Origin: Trinickia symbiotica
Lineage (GTDB): Bacteria > Pseudomonadota > Gammaproteobacteria > Burkholderiales > Burkholderiaceae
Length of the DNA stretch: 64,000 nucleotides
Direction of reading: 5' to 3'
NCBI RefSeq assembly: GCF_002934455.1
Contig: NZ_PTIR01000003.1
Location: 1-64,000, forward strand
Shown here: one piece after another, positions 1-8,097 of the stretch
Numbering within the stretch: the stretch's first letter is position 1
How the letters are laid out: every line of letters begins with the position of its first letter
Translations under genes and position numbers: made by a program
Notes under the pieces: generated by a model
Databases searched by the model: none
What the model was told of the DNA's origin: nothing
What the model saw: the letters and a program-made list of their open reading frames with translations, nothing else

Positions 1-91
1 CCGCATGATAGCGACGGCCGCGACCTCAGCAGGTCAGCCGCCGAACACCGGCAAATCTAGTTGTCGCCACCGGCAAAAGTAATTGTCGCCA
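1..91. mobile_element. End of an IS21-like insertion sequence (terminal repeats)
   Basis: Two tandem imperfect 22-bp direct repeats lie at 46-67 and 68-89; both read CACCGGCAAA, then five variable bases, then TTGTCGC, and they differ at three positions. Immediately after the second repeat the sequence reads CA (90-91) and then becomes a mid-domain GGDEF coding frame. Multiple short terminal repeats and a terminal CA are typical of IS21-family ends. No transposase coding sequence is visible in these 91 bases, so the family is inferred from the repeat architecture alone; the rest of the element would lie left of the window. Confidence 0.5.
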
Positions 92-524
92 GACAGACAT
101 CGATTTCTTCAAGTCGTACAACGACTATTACGGTCACGTGCAGGGCGACGAATGTCTCAAGCGCATCGCACGCGTGCTTGGCGAAGCTGCCGGTCCAAGC
201 GCGTTCCTGGGCCGCTATGGCGGCGAGGAATTCGTGCTCGTGCTCGCGGAAACCGATGCCGATGAGGCCGTGCGCGTCGCAGAGCGTTGCCGCAAGCTGA
301 TCGCGGATGAGGCCATCGCCCATCTGCGCTCGCCACACGGTCAGCGAGTCACAGCGAGCTTCGGAGTGGGCACCGTTGCGCCTAACGAAGGTATTGACGT
401 CACTTCGTTCATCAATCTGACAGACGCACAGCTCTATCAGGCCAAGGAGCAGGGACGCAATCGCATTTCGGCGGTGGACCGGGCACGTATCGGCGGCGAA
501 GGATTCAAGCTGCAGTCGCGCTGA
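92..524 (+). pseudogene. Diguanylate cyclase (GGDEF) gene, 5' truncated
   Basis: The open frame enters mid-domain with DIDFFKSYNDYYGH and continues through GDECL, the active-site motif RYGGEEF and the C-terminal YQAKEQGRNR motif, so it covers most of a GGDEF domain that would make cyclic di-GMP. The domain's first strand and any sensory N-terminus are missing because the reading frame abuts the IS-like end at 91. Upstream in the same frame there are stops at positions 6 and 9 and no ATG before the first GTG (138). The RxxD inhibitory site normally five residues before GGEEF is absent. The fragment is probably inactive unless a start codon within the IS end drives it. Confidence 0.75.
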
Positions 525-570
525 TCCTTTGATAGCGACGCAACGTCCGATAGGTTTTGCGCTGGGCCGG

Positions 571-1422
571 TCAGCGGGATGCCTTTTGATGCTTTTCGAT
601 CAGCGAGCGAACCACGTCGGTGTCCGCGGGCGTCGCAGGGGAATAGATGACCATGCTGAGGTCGGGACGGCCATCGATGACGAAAGACGAATGCTCGAAC
701 ACGAGCGGTCCGCCCTGTGGATGCAGCAGTTGTTTAGTGCCTTCACCGAAAGAGCGAACGTCATGGGTCTTCCACAGCATCGCGAACTCTGGACTGGCTC
801 GGCTAAGCTCCTCTACCAGCGCCGCCACGCTCGCAGCCGCGTCGGTCGCTGCCGCGCGTGCCGCATCGGCCCGGAAGACCGACACCAGCAGCCGAGCAAC
901 GCTGTCCCAGTCGGATTGAAAGTCTCGGACCTGCGGATCGCAGAAGATGCGCCGCAGGATATTGCGCTGTGACGGGTCCAGCTCGTCGTAGTTGAAAACA
1001 ACCCCTGCGGCGTGATTCCAGGCAACGAGATCCCACGTCAGCGTCTTCACGTAGGCCGGGCTATAGACCAGCGCGTCGAGGACACGCTGAATGCGTGGGG
1101 AAATGCTTTCGGTTTCCTGATAACGGACTTCCGGCGGTCGCCCCAAGGCAAGCAGGAAAAGATGCTCGCGCTCGGCATCCGTCAGCATCAGCGCGCTCGC
1201 GATCCGGTCCAGCACCGCGGCGGACGGCGGTCCGCCGCGCCCGCGTTCGAGCCAGGTGTACCAGGTCACGCTGATGTTGGCCCGCTGGGCCACTTCCTCA
1301 CGACGCAAACCGGGCGTGCGTCGCCGACCGCCGGCAATCCCGAAGGCAGCAGGATCGAGCCTCGTGCGGCGATCCTTCAAATAGGCCCCAAGGGCGTTGT
1401 CGTTCGTGGCTGGTCTGCTCAT
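571..1422 (-). CDS. XRE-family regulator with MmyB-like ligand domain
   Basis: This 283-residue protein has an N-terminal XRE helix-turn-helix at about residues 10-75, with the family signature PGLRREEVA followed by TWYTWLERGRG, and a C-terminal MmyB-like ligand-binding (PAS-like) domain from about residue 105 to 275. Members are cytoplasmic regulators that typically repress a neighbouring oxidoreductase gene. The gene is divergent from the SDR gene that starts at 1605, and a 10-bp perfect palindrome lies 24 bp upstream of its start, so control of the SDR and of itself is a reasonable inference. The ligand is unknown. Confidence 0.85.
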   Translation of the reverse strand: MSRPATNDNALGAYLKDRRTRLDPAAFGIAGGRRRTPGLRREEVAQRANISVTWYTWLERGRGGPPSAAVLDRIASALMLTDAEREHLFLLALGRPPEVRYQETESISPRIQRVLDALVYSPAYVKTLTWDLVAWNHAAGVVFNYDELDPSQRNILRRIFCDPQVRDFQSDWDSVARLLVSVFRADAARAAATDAAASVAALVEELSRASPEFAMLWKTHDVRSFGEGTKQLLHPQGGPLVFEHSSFVIDGRPDLSMVIYSPATPADTDVVRSLIEKHQKASR

Positions 1423-1445
1423 CCGGTTAGGAACTACACCCGTAT

Positions 1446-1455
1446 AAGTTAACTT
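1446..1455. promoter_or_regulatory. Candidate operator palindrome AAGTTAACTT
   Basis: A perfect 10-bp palindrome lies in the 182-bp divergent region between the MmyB-type regulator and the SDR gene, close to the regulator start. Position and symmetry fit an operator, but no second copy was found to confirm it. Confidence 0.3.
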
Positions 1456-1604
1456 CTTTACCCGGATCGATTATGAGCCGAGAGTTAGCCCCGGTCTAGT
1501 TTCGATCGGTTGCTTTCCATCTTTCGAACCTGTTCCCATCGCTGTTTATCGCCATTTTCAGCGTGGGCAACTTATTTCCGCAATTCCAGAAGGAGATTTT
1601 GATC

Positions 1605-2489
1605 ATGCGTGTGTTTGTTACTGGTGCAACCGGCTGGGTTGGCTCGGCCGTCGTGAACGATCTCATCGCCGCTGGCCATCAGGTGATTGGCCTTTGCCGT
1701 TCGGAAGAGAAGGCGGCAGCGCTGGCCGCTACAGGCGCAGAAGTCCTGCGCGGCACGCTGGAAGATCTCGACATCCTGCGTCGCGGCGCCGCGGCTGCGG
1801 ACGGCGTGATCCACACCGGCTTCAACCACGATTTCTCGAAGTTCGCGGAGAACTGCCTGGTGGACAAGCTCGCCATCGAGACGATCGGCGGTGTGCTCGA
1901 AGGTTCGGACCGTCCGTTGCTCGTGACGAGCGGCACCGGGCTGCTGGCGCCGGGTCGTCTCGTGACCGAGGACATGGTGCAGGCTTTGGATCCCGCATGG
2001 CCTCGCGCTTCCGAAGAGGCCGCCATCGGACTGGCGGCGCGCGGGGTACGCGCGTCGGCGGTGCGCCTTCCCCCGTCGGTGCATGGTCATGGCGATCACG
2101 GCTTCGTGCCGAGGCTGATCGACCTCGCACGGGAAAAAGGCGTCTCTGTCTATGTCGGCGATGGTTCTAATCGCTGGGCCGCGGTGCATCGCCTCGACGC
2201 GGCGCGGGTCTTCCGGCTGTCCCTCGAACGCGGCGCGCAAGCGGGCCCCTTCCATGCCATCGCCGAAGAGGGCGTACCGTTCAAGGCAATCGCCGAAGTG
2301 ATCGGCCGACGCCTCAACGTCCCCGTCGTTTCGAAGTCGCCTGAAGAGGCGGCGGAGCATTTCGGCTGGTTCAGGTTCGCAATGATGGACATGCCGGCGT
2401 CGAGCGAGCGAACCCGGTCCCTGCTCCGCTGGAACCCGCAACAACCCGGGCTAATCGCCGATTTTGACCACCCGGCCTATTTTTCGTAG
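1605..2489 (+). CDS. Atypical SDR-family NAD(P)-binding oxidoreductase
   Basis: The start at 1605 is preferred over an upstream in-frame start because AAGGAG (1590-1595) sits nine bases before this ATG. The 294-residue product begins [14 protein letters not shown], giving the GxxGxxG nucleotide-binding motif at residues 7-13 of a Rossmann fold, and it resembles extended/atypical SDRs such as NAD-dependent epimerases. The classical YxxxK catalytic pair is not visible where expected, as in other atypical SDRs. It is divergent from an MmyB-type regulator that probably controls it. The substrate cannot be told; a role in handling reactive carbonyls or aromatic compounds is only a guess. Confidence 0.85.
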   Translation: MRVFVTGATGWVGSAVVNDLIAAGHQVIGLCRSEEKAAALAATGAEVLRGTLEDLDILRRGAAAADGVIHTGFNHDFSKFAENCLVDKLAIETIGGVLEGSDRPLLVTSGTGLLAPGRLVTEDMVQALDPAWPRASEEAAIGLAARGVRASAVRLPPSVHGHGDHGFVPRLIDLAREKGVSVYVGDGSNRWAAVHRLDAARVFRLSLERGAQAGPFHAIAEEGVPFKAIAEVIGRRLNVPVVSKSPEEAAEHFGWFRFAMMDMPASSERTRSLLRWNPQQPGLIADFDHPAYFS

Positions 2490-2509
2490 CAGCGCACTCG
2501 AATGGTGGC

Positions 2510-2557
2510 GCCATCAGCGTCTATTTCCATCTCGGCAAGCCGGGACTAGCCCCCATC
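2510..2557 (+). pseudogene. Short remnant of a glutathione S-transferase gene
   Basis: The 48 bases translate in one frame as AISVYFHLGKPGLAPI. They are near-identical at the DNA level to part of the intact GST gene at 9682-10371 (AISVYFHHGTPGLGPT, starting near 10053). Sequence on either side is unrelated, so this is a scrap left by recombination or decay. The adjacent 2558-2640 stretch contains nothing recognisable. Confidence 0.6.
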
Positions 2558-2640
2558 ATCCCCTGGTCCTACCGCTTGCCGGTGCAATGACATGTCCGCG
2601 CGCTGCGGGGTAGCCGTTAAGCTCTCGCCCCGAGGCGCTA

Positions 2641-3651
2641 TCAACGAATGGGCTCCGGCGCGTGCGCCGGGATCAGTCCGTCAGCCTTCAGCATCCGCCA
2701 GAGGTCGGCTGGAATCTGCGCTGACATCTCTTTCACGTTTTCGCAAACCTCGTCCGGGTTCCGTGCGCCGGCGATGACAGCGCAAACCGCCTCCGGAGCG
2801 CTGCAAAACTGCAACGCTGCGGCCTTTAGGCTTACGCCGAACTGAGCACAGCGCGCTCCGATCAGAGCAGCCTTTTCGACCATTTCAACGGGCGCCGTCG
2901 AATATTCGAACGTCGTACCCCCTGCGAGAAGTCCCGAGTTGTAGGGGCCGCCGACTACCAGTTTTGCTCCGCGCTGTTCGCATGCGGGAATCAGGCTGTC
3001 CAGCGCCGATGTATCGAGCAACGTATATCGACCAGCAAGCAGGAACACATCCGGGTCCGAATCAATCAGCGCCCTGATGCAGGGTTCCACTCGGTTGACG
3101 CCCAAACCCCATGATCTGATCACGCCCTGCGCGCGCAGGTCGGACAGCGCTCGCGCCGCGCCGTCCATTGCGGTGCGATACTGAGTTTTCCAATCGGGGC
3201 CATGCGTGTCTTCCGCGACATCGTGGATATAGACAACATCGATCCGATCCATACCGAGGCGCTCGAGGCTGTCCTCGATGGAGCGATATGCGCCGTCCGA
3301 TGAATAGTCGTACTCGACGCGGAAAGGCAGACCGAAGACATAGCCATTCTGGGCAGACGGCACTGAATCGTCCGGAACGAGGATTCGGCCAACCTTAGTG
3401 GACAGCACGAACTCCTGCCTCGGCAATTCGCGGAGTATTTGGCCCAGGCGTCGTTCCGAGAGGCCCGTACCGTAAAACGGCGCGGTGTCGAAATACCGGA
3501 CGCCGCTTTTCCATGCCGCGGATATCGTCTGCGCCGCGAGCTCTTCGGATACGGGCGAAAACAAATTGCCCAGAGGCGCACCCCCAAACCCGATCGGTCC
3601 GGGAATCGTGACGCCGCTTGTGGGCTGCACCGCTTCTATTTGGCTTTCCAC
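2641..3651 (-). CDS. Aldo/keto reductase, aldose-dehydrogenase type
   Basis: This 336-residue TIM-barrel oxidoreductase has the aldo/keto reductase tetrad in place: D55 and Y60 in the FDTAPFYGTG motif, K86 in STKVGR and H143 in YIHDV. The overall sequence most resembles the D-threo-aldose 1-dehydrogenase / L-fucose dehydrogenase / pyridoxal 4-dehydrogenase branch, which oxidises aldoses with NAD(P)+. It is the last of three leftward genes (dioxygenase, lacI, reductase) next to a sugar-type ABC importer, so oxidation of an imported sugar or polyol is the natural inference; the exact sugar is not determined. Confidence 0.85.
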   Translation of the reverse strand: MESQIEAVQPTSGVTIPGPIGFGGAPLGNLFSPVSEELAAQTISAAWKSGVRYFDTAPFYGTGLSERRLGQILRELPRQEFVLSTKVGRILVPDDSVPSAQNGYVFGLPFRVEYDYSSDGAYRSIEDSLERLGMDRIDVVYIHDVAEDTHGPDWKTQYRTAMDGAARALSDLRAQGVIRSWGLGVNRVEPCIRALIDSDPDVFLLAGRYTLLDTSALDSLIPACEQRGAKLVVGGPYNSGLLAGGTTFEYSTAPVEMVEKAALIGARCAQFGVSLKAAALQFCSAPEAVCAVIAGARNPDEVCENVKEMSAQIPADLWRMLKADGLIPAHAPEPIR

Positions 3652-3719
3652 TATGTACTCCTTTCCGCGAGCAACTGCTCGGCGGCGCTGGCATTTTTAG
3701 AGCGAGACTTTTTCCGCGA

Positions 3720-4784
3720 TTACTGGCCCGCGGTTACAGAGACCACCGGGCTTGCGGAACTAACCACCGAATCGCCCCTCGAGGGTGGACTTTTACATGA
3801 CTGACGGACGACGAGCTCTGGCGAAAAGACCATGTGTCGGGGGCTGCGGTCGTCTCCATTGATGCGCTCGATCAGCATCCGGAGAGCGGCTTGGGCCATC
3901 GAGTCGACCGGCTGGCGTACGGTCGTCAGCGCAGGGGAAAATGCGCTTGCCCATGGAAAATCGTCAATTGCGGTAACCGATACGTCCTCAGGACAAGCAA
4001 CGCGCTTTTCGGCCAGTGCTCGCATTGTGCCGATCAACATCTGGTTGTTGGCAACAAAAATAGCGGACGGCGGCTCCGGCAGATCCATGAGCTCAAGCGC
4101 GGCTTGGTAGGCTTCCGGCTCGCCGAATGCGCCTTGACGAACATACTCGGGCACGACCGGCACGTTTGCGGCTGCCAGCGCATGCTCGAAGCCGCGCAAG
4201 CGGTCGCGACCGGGCACGAGATAAGTAGGCCCGGCGATGATGGCAATGCGCTTGTGGCCGAATTTCAGAATATGTTCGACAGCAAGGCGTGCGGCGCCCA
4301 TGTTGTCGAGCGCGACCGAGTCCCACTCATTGGAGAGCACCACATGGTCGACTACCACGATCGGCATGAAGCCAGAGTCGGAGCGGAGCTCGTCATACGA
4401 CCGTTCAGGTGCCGAAGCACAGAGGATTGTGCCGACGGCCAGATGCGCGCGCAGCATGCGCAAGTAGGCACGCTCCTGTTCGAAATCCCGATCGCTGTCG
4501 AACAAGAGGACTGAGTAGCCCAGCGCATGCGCGCGTTTCTGGATACAGTGGACCAACTCGGTGAAGAACGGGTTCGTGATATCCGGCACGACAAGGCCTA
4601 GAAGCTTGGTCGTGCCTTTCTTCAGGCTGCTCGCGATCGTATTCGGGGCATATCCCAACGTCTTGACTGCGGAGCGAACACGCGCCGTCAGATCCGGGCT
4701 CACATATGTCGAGCCGGACAAGACCGCCGAGACGGTCGCCACGCTGACTTCCGCGAGGCGTGCCACATCCTTCATTGTTGCCAT
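3720..4784 (-). CDS. LacI-family transcriptional regulator
   Basis: The N-terminus MATMKDVARLAEVSVATVS is a canonical LacI/PurR helix-turn-helix, followed by hinge and a periplasmic-binding-protein-like effector domain (about residues 60-335). At 354 residues it is slightly longer than usual, with a Ser/Val-rich C-terminal extension. It lies between the dioxygenase and aldo/keto reductase genes and probably controls them together with the divergent ABC importer through the double AAACGTTT operators at 5739-5762 and 5919-5942. The effector is presumably the imported sugar or a derivative. Confidence 0.92.
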   Translation of the reverse strand: MATMKDVARLAEVSVATVSAVLSGSTYVSPDLTARVRSAVKTLGYAPNTIASSLKKGTTKLLGLVVPDITNPFFTELVHCIQKRAHALGYSVLLFDSDRDFEQERAYLRMLRAHLAVGTILCASAPERSYDELRSDSGFMPIVVVDHVVLSNEWDSVALDNMGAARLAVEHILKFGHKRIAIIAGPTYLVPGRDRLRGFEHALAAANVPVVPEYVRQGAFGEPEAYQAALELMDLPEPPSAIFVANNQMLIGTMRALAEKRVACPEDVSVTAIDDFPWASAFSPALTTVRQPVDSMAQAALRMLIERINGDDRSPRHMVFSPELVVRQSCKSPPSRGDSVVSSASPVVSVTAGQ

Positions 4785-4826
4785 GATTCTTGTTCCACGA
4801 AGTGGTGCGCTGGGCTTCTCGCTCGT

Positions 4827-5699
4827 TTAGTTCCACCATCCGGCGTGCTCGCGCTTCGGCTGCCGAAGAACGCCATCCGGGGTACGGGGTGGCTCAATCT
4901 CGAGCAGGAACCGATGCGCCGGCGGCATGCGCTCATAGAGCTGAGACGTCAGGTGGTCAATCTGGACGAGTTGTTGGGGAAGATCCCGTCGAGTGTACGT
5001 CAGATGCAGCACGCGGCGGTTCGCATCGTTCTTTTTCAGCGTGCCGCTGTGCCAGCCTGACGCGTTCATGACGAACACGCTGCCTGCGCGACCAGTCAGA
5101 TGAACTTCACCGGGATATGGCGCGTCGAGGTCCGCGGGAATTCGCTCGCGGTCCTCTTCCGAAATGGGCCCCGGCTCCCAGTCGCCTTGGTTGACGACGG
5201 GCACATTGATCGGCGCCCATTTATGGGAACCCGGCACGACTCGGGTCGGTCCGTTTTCCAGCGTCATGTCGTCAAAGAGAACGATGGCGTTGACCACCCA
5301 CCAGTCGTCAGCGAAATACTTGGGCACGTCAACGTGCAGCTGTTGATGGCCGAACCCTTTTATCGGATCCCGCAAGTTGGCTCCATGCACCTTGATCTCG
5401 CCGAGTAGGCGGTGCGCCGCGGCCAACACCGGCTGAAGCTCCAGGCATTGATCGAACGCCGGGCTCTTATTGAAGATATTCGATATGCGACGTGCACCGG
5501 GCTCAACGTGCACTTCATGCCCCCCTGTCAGGCGCTCGATTTGATGGAGTCGCTCGAATTCCCTGGCCATCGAGCGACATTCGTCCGGGCTCAGAAGATC
5601 CTCGACGAGGAAGTAGCCTTTTTCGTCCAGGTCTCGCAACTGGTCACTCGTGAGCGCGTCGCTGACTCCGAGCTCCCGTATCGCTTGTTTTGTGTACAT
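4827..5699 (-). CDS. Phytanoyl-CoA dioxygenase (PhyH) family oxygenase
   Basis: This 290-residue Fe(II)/2-oxoglutarate dioxygenase of the PhyH fold has the metal-binding facial triad visible as H122 and D124 (LHVDVPKY) and H217 (GWHSG), with Arg228/229 downstream as candidate 2-oxoglutarate ligand. Members hydroxylate small organic molecules and, despite the name, seldom act on phytanoyl-CoA in bacteria. It is the first gene of the leftward transcript that continues into lacI and the aldo/keto reductase, and it lies directly behind a double LacI operator, so it is likely induced with the importer. The substrate is unknown. Confidence 0.85.
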   Translation of the reverse strand: MYTKQAIRELGVSDALTSDQLRDLDEKGYFLVEDLLSPDECRSMAREFERLHQIERLTGGHEVHVEPGARRISNIFNKSPAFDQCLELQPVLAAAHRLLGEIKVHGANLRDPIKGFGHQQLHVDVPKYFADDWWVVNAIVLFDDMTLENGPTRVVPGSHKWAPINVPVVNQGDWEPGPISEEDRERIPADLDAPYPGEVHLTGRAGSVFVMNASGWHSGTLKKNDANRRVLHLTYTRRDLPQQLVQIDHLTSQLYERMPPAHRFLLEIEPPRTPDGVLRQPKREHAGWWN

Positions 5700-5738
5700 G
5701 AGGTCGCGTCTCCATTCGGCGTTGCGTTGCGTTGTCGG

Positions 5739-5762
5739 CGAAACGTTTAGCGAAACGTTTCG
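5739..5762. promoter_or_regulatory. Double LacI-family operator, dioxygenase side
   Basis: Two abutting 12-mers, CGAAACGTTTAG (5739-5750) and CGAAACGTTTCG (5751-5762), lie about 40 bp upstream of the dioxygenase start. The second is a perfect palindrome around the central CG typical of LacI/PurR operators. Read on the other strand the pair matches the importer-side pair at 23 of 24 positions. Confidence 0.8.
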
Positions 5763-5886
5763 ATGGGCCTTTTATAGCAAGTGAGCGGGTCCATAGACAT
5801 CCGGGTTTTTACCGAAAACTCGCAAAAACCACCTGATAACGAGGGGTCGATTAGAGCAACAGTCTCCATGTTTACCCGACGGTTGA

Positions 5887-5915
5887 TTGACATGTGCTGC
5901 AACGCTTCCTACAGT
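5887..5915 (+). promoter_or_regulatory. Sigma-70 promoter of the ABC importer operon
   Basis: TTGACA (5887-5892, consensus -35) is followed after 17 bp by TACAGT (5910-5915, 4 of 6 matches to the -10 box). The LacI operator begins three bases downstream, so bound repressor would cover the start of transcription. Confidence 0.65.
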
Positions 5916-5918
5916 GGG

Positions 5919-5942
5919 CGAAACGTTTCGCTAAACGTTTAG
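5919..5942. promoter_or_regulatory. Double LacI-family operator, importer side
   Basis: Two abutting perfect palindromes, CGAAACGTTTCG (5919-5930) and CTAAACGTTTAG (5931-5942), lie immediately downstream of the importer promoter. Together with the inverted pair at 5739-5762, about 180 bp away centre to centre, they could allow a DNA loop that represses both directions. Confidence 0.8.
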
Positions 5943-5996
5943 CTGCGACCCCTAGCACGCAGCACCTCTTCGGAAACGCATTCACAGGAGACAGTG

Positions 5997-7013
5997 ATGG
6001 CCAAAAAGCCTTCGGTTCCGGTTCGTTTTTTGCACATGCGCCGTCGCGCGCTGGGCGCCCTATTCGGCGCCCTCATGCTCTCGGTCATCGCCGCTCCTTC
6101 CGCTTATGCGACGAAGGACCACCCCGTTGTCGCTCTGCTGCCGGGCGTGGTTGACCCGTTCTACTTCACGATGTACCACGGCGCGCAAAAGGCAGCGGCC
6201 GAAGACGGTGTTCAACTGCTGTTTCAGTTGCCGAAAAGTTGGAATACGACCGAGCAGGTGCCCATCCTCAAGGCGTTCATCGCCAAGCACCCCGATGCGA
6301 TCCTGATTTCGCCTGTCGACGCGCAGCAACTGATCGAACCGCTGACAGAGGCGAAGAATGCGGGAATCAAGGTGATCACCGTGGACACCTTCATCGGTAC
6401 CGGCCGGTATCAGACCGGTAGCGGAAACGCGGATTTTCCGCGCTCATTCATAGCGTCTGACAACGAGGAAGGCGGACGCATCGCGGCACGAACGCTGGCA
6501 AAGGCGATCGGCGAGAAAGGCGTCGTGTTCTGCGAAAGCCTGAAGCCGGGCGTGTCGAGTACCGATGCACGCGTGCGGGGCTTCCAGGAGGAAATGAAAA
6601 AGTACCCGAAGATCAAGGTTCTGCAGACGCTCTACAGCGAAGACGACGCGAACAAGGCGGTCTCCGATGTGTCGGGGGTGTTGGCACGGGAGCCTGGACT
6701 TTCCGGCGTGTTCGGAACGAATACCTTCTCAGGCAAGGGCGTCTCGCAGGCATTACAGATGGCGGGAAAAAGCGGCAAGGTGAAGCTCATCGTGTTCGAC
6801 GCCGTGCCGGGCATCGACAAAGACTTGAAGAGTGGCCTTGTCGACTATGCCATCGCGCAACGGCCAGCCGACATGGGTTACTACGGCGTCAAATACGCGG
6901 TTGACGCGATCCGTGGCAAACCGATCCCGAAGGAAAAAGACACGGGCTTCGTCGTCATGGATAAGTCGAACATCGACAATCCCAACGTGAAGCAATTCAT
7001 CTATTCCAACTGA
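5997..7013 (+). CDS. Sugar ABC transporter substrate-binding protein (RbsB type)
   Basis: The product is a periplasmic type-I binding protein (Peripla_BP_4 / RbsB class) of about 338 residues. The ATG at 5997 is favoured over the GTG at 5994 because AGGAG (5986-5990) is six bases upstream. The N-terminus is basic (RFLHMRRRALG), followed by a hydrophobic stretch and a probable cleavage after SAYA. Mature sequence starts with the fold's first strand HPVVALLPGVVDPFY and contains the usual DAQQ and SDNEEGGR ligand-face motifs. It heads an operon with a permease and a single-domain ATPase. The ligand is probably a sugar or polyol. Confidence 0.9.
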   Translation: MAKKPSVPVRFLHMRRRALGALFGALMLSVIAAPSAYATKDHPVVALLPGVVDPFYFTMYHGAQKAAAEDGVQLLFQLPKSWNTTEQVPILKAFIAKHPDAILISPVDAQQLIEPLTEAKNAGIKVITVDTFIGTGRYQTGSGNADFPRSFIASDNEEGGRIAARTLAKAIGEKGVVFCESLKPGVSSTDARVRGFQEEMKKYPKIKVLQTLYSEDDANKAVSDVSGVLAREPGLSGVFGTNTFSGKGVSQALQMAGKSGKVKLIVFDAVPGIDKDLKSGLVDYAIAQRPADMGYYGVKYAVDAIRGKPIPKEKDTGFVVMDKSNIDNPNVKQFIYSN

Positions 7014-7078
7014 TATTCGCCGGCGGCGGCCCGAAACCGCTGTCCGGTGTTTGCACTGAGGCATTCGGAGACATTGCA

Positions 7079-8095
7079 ATGCAAAAGTCCCCTTCACTTC
7101 CGGGCCTGCAATCCGTAACGCGCTTACCGTGGACGGCGAGGATCGACTATGCAGACCTTGTCGGGCGCTTCTGGCCTTGGCTCTTTCTCGCGGCGCTCTG
7201 TCTCTTCTTTGAAGTCTGGTCACAAGTCACCCAGCACAGATCGTTTCTCGTCAATGCCTACAACTTGCAGTCGATCGCGCTCGCCGCGAGCGCACCGATG
7301 CTTCTCGCGATTGGGCAGACGTTCGTGATCGTCACCGCCGGCATCGATCTGTCGGTCGGCTTCGTGATGGGCCTCGCCGCGGTGTGCGCGGCACAGTTCA
7401 CGCTGCTTGGCGGGGCATCGGCTTGGTCGCTTTGCCTTTCGGTTCCGCTAACGATTGCCGTGTCCGTCATTCCCGGTGCGATTAACGGCGTTCTTGTTGC
7501 ACGCTATCGGGTACCCGCGTTTATCGGAACACTGGGCATGTATGGCATCGCCCGCGGCGTTGGGTTTCTCGCCGCCGGCAGCGGTATGACGGTATCGGTT
7601 GATAACCCGGGACTGCAATGGCTTGGCTCGGGCTGGAACCCGGTGATCGTCACAGGCGTGTTGTTGGGTTTGATGCACTTCATTCTGTCTCGTACCCGCT
7701 TCGGCCAATACACGTATGCGGTCGGCGGCAACGAACAGTCGGCCGCTCGCGCAGGCATCAATGTACGTCGGCATCTGATCGTGATTTACATGCTTTCAGC
7801 GGCCTTCGCTGCGGTCGGGGGCATCGTCTACACGGCGAGATTCTCCGCAGGCTCGGCCACCGCCAGGGAACCGATGTTGCTTAATTCCATCGCCGCTGTC
7901 GTGATCGGGGGCGCAAGCTTGTTCGGCGGCACTGGCAATCTCATCGGTACGTTAATCGGCGCGCTCATCATCGCCGTGATCGAGTTCGGGCTGGTATTCA
8001 TCAACGTCGATGCGTTCTGGCAATTCATTGCGGTGGGCGTCGTCATCATTGTCTCGGTGCTGATCGACCAGTACAAGGAACGTCTCGGAGTTTAA
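7079..8095 (+). CDS. Sugar ABC transporter permease (RbsC/FrcC type)
   Basis: This 338-residue inner-membrane protein carries the branched-chain/ribose-type permease signature. Multiple hydrophobic segments surround ITAGIDLSVG and the loop YAVGGNEQSAARAGINV, the family's coupling region for the ATPase. It begins behind a GGAG motif 65 bp after the binding-protein gene, and its stop is followed after two bases by the ATPase start. Only one permease gene is present, so it presumably forms a homodimeric channel. Confidence 0.92.
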   Translation: MQKSPSLPGLQSVTRLPWTARIDYADLVGRFWPWLFLAALCLFFEVWSQVTQHRSFLVNAYNLQSIALAASAPMLLAIGQTFVIVTAGIDLSVGFVMGLAAVCAAQFTLLGGASAWSLCLSVPLTIAVSVIPGAINGVLVARYRVPAFIGTLGMYGIARGVGFLAAGSGMTVSVDNPGLQWLGSGWNPVIVTGVLLGLMHFILSRTRFGQYTYAVGGNEQSAARAGINVRRHLIVIYMLSAAFAAVGGIVYTARFSAGSATAREPMLLNSIAAVVIGGASLFGGTGNLIGTLIGALIIAVIEFGLVFINVDAFWQFIAVGVVIIVSVLIDQYKERLGV

Positions 8096-8097
8096 TC

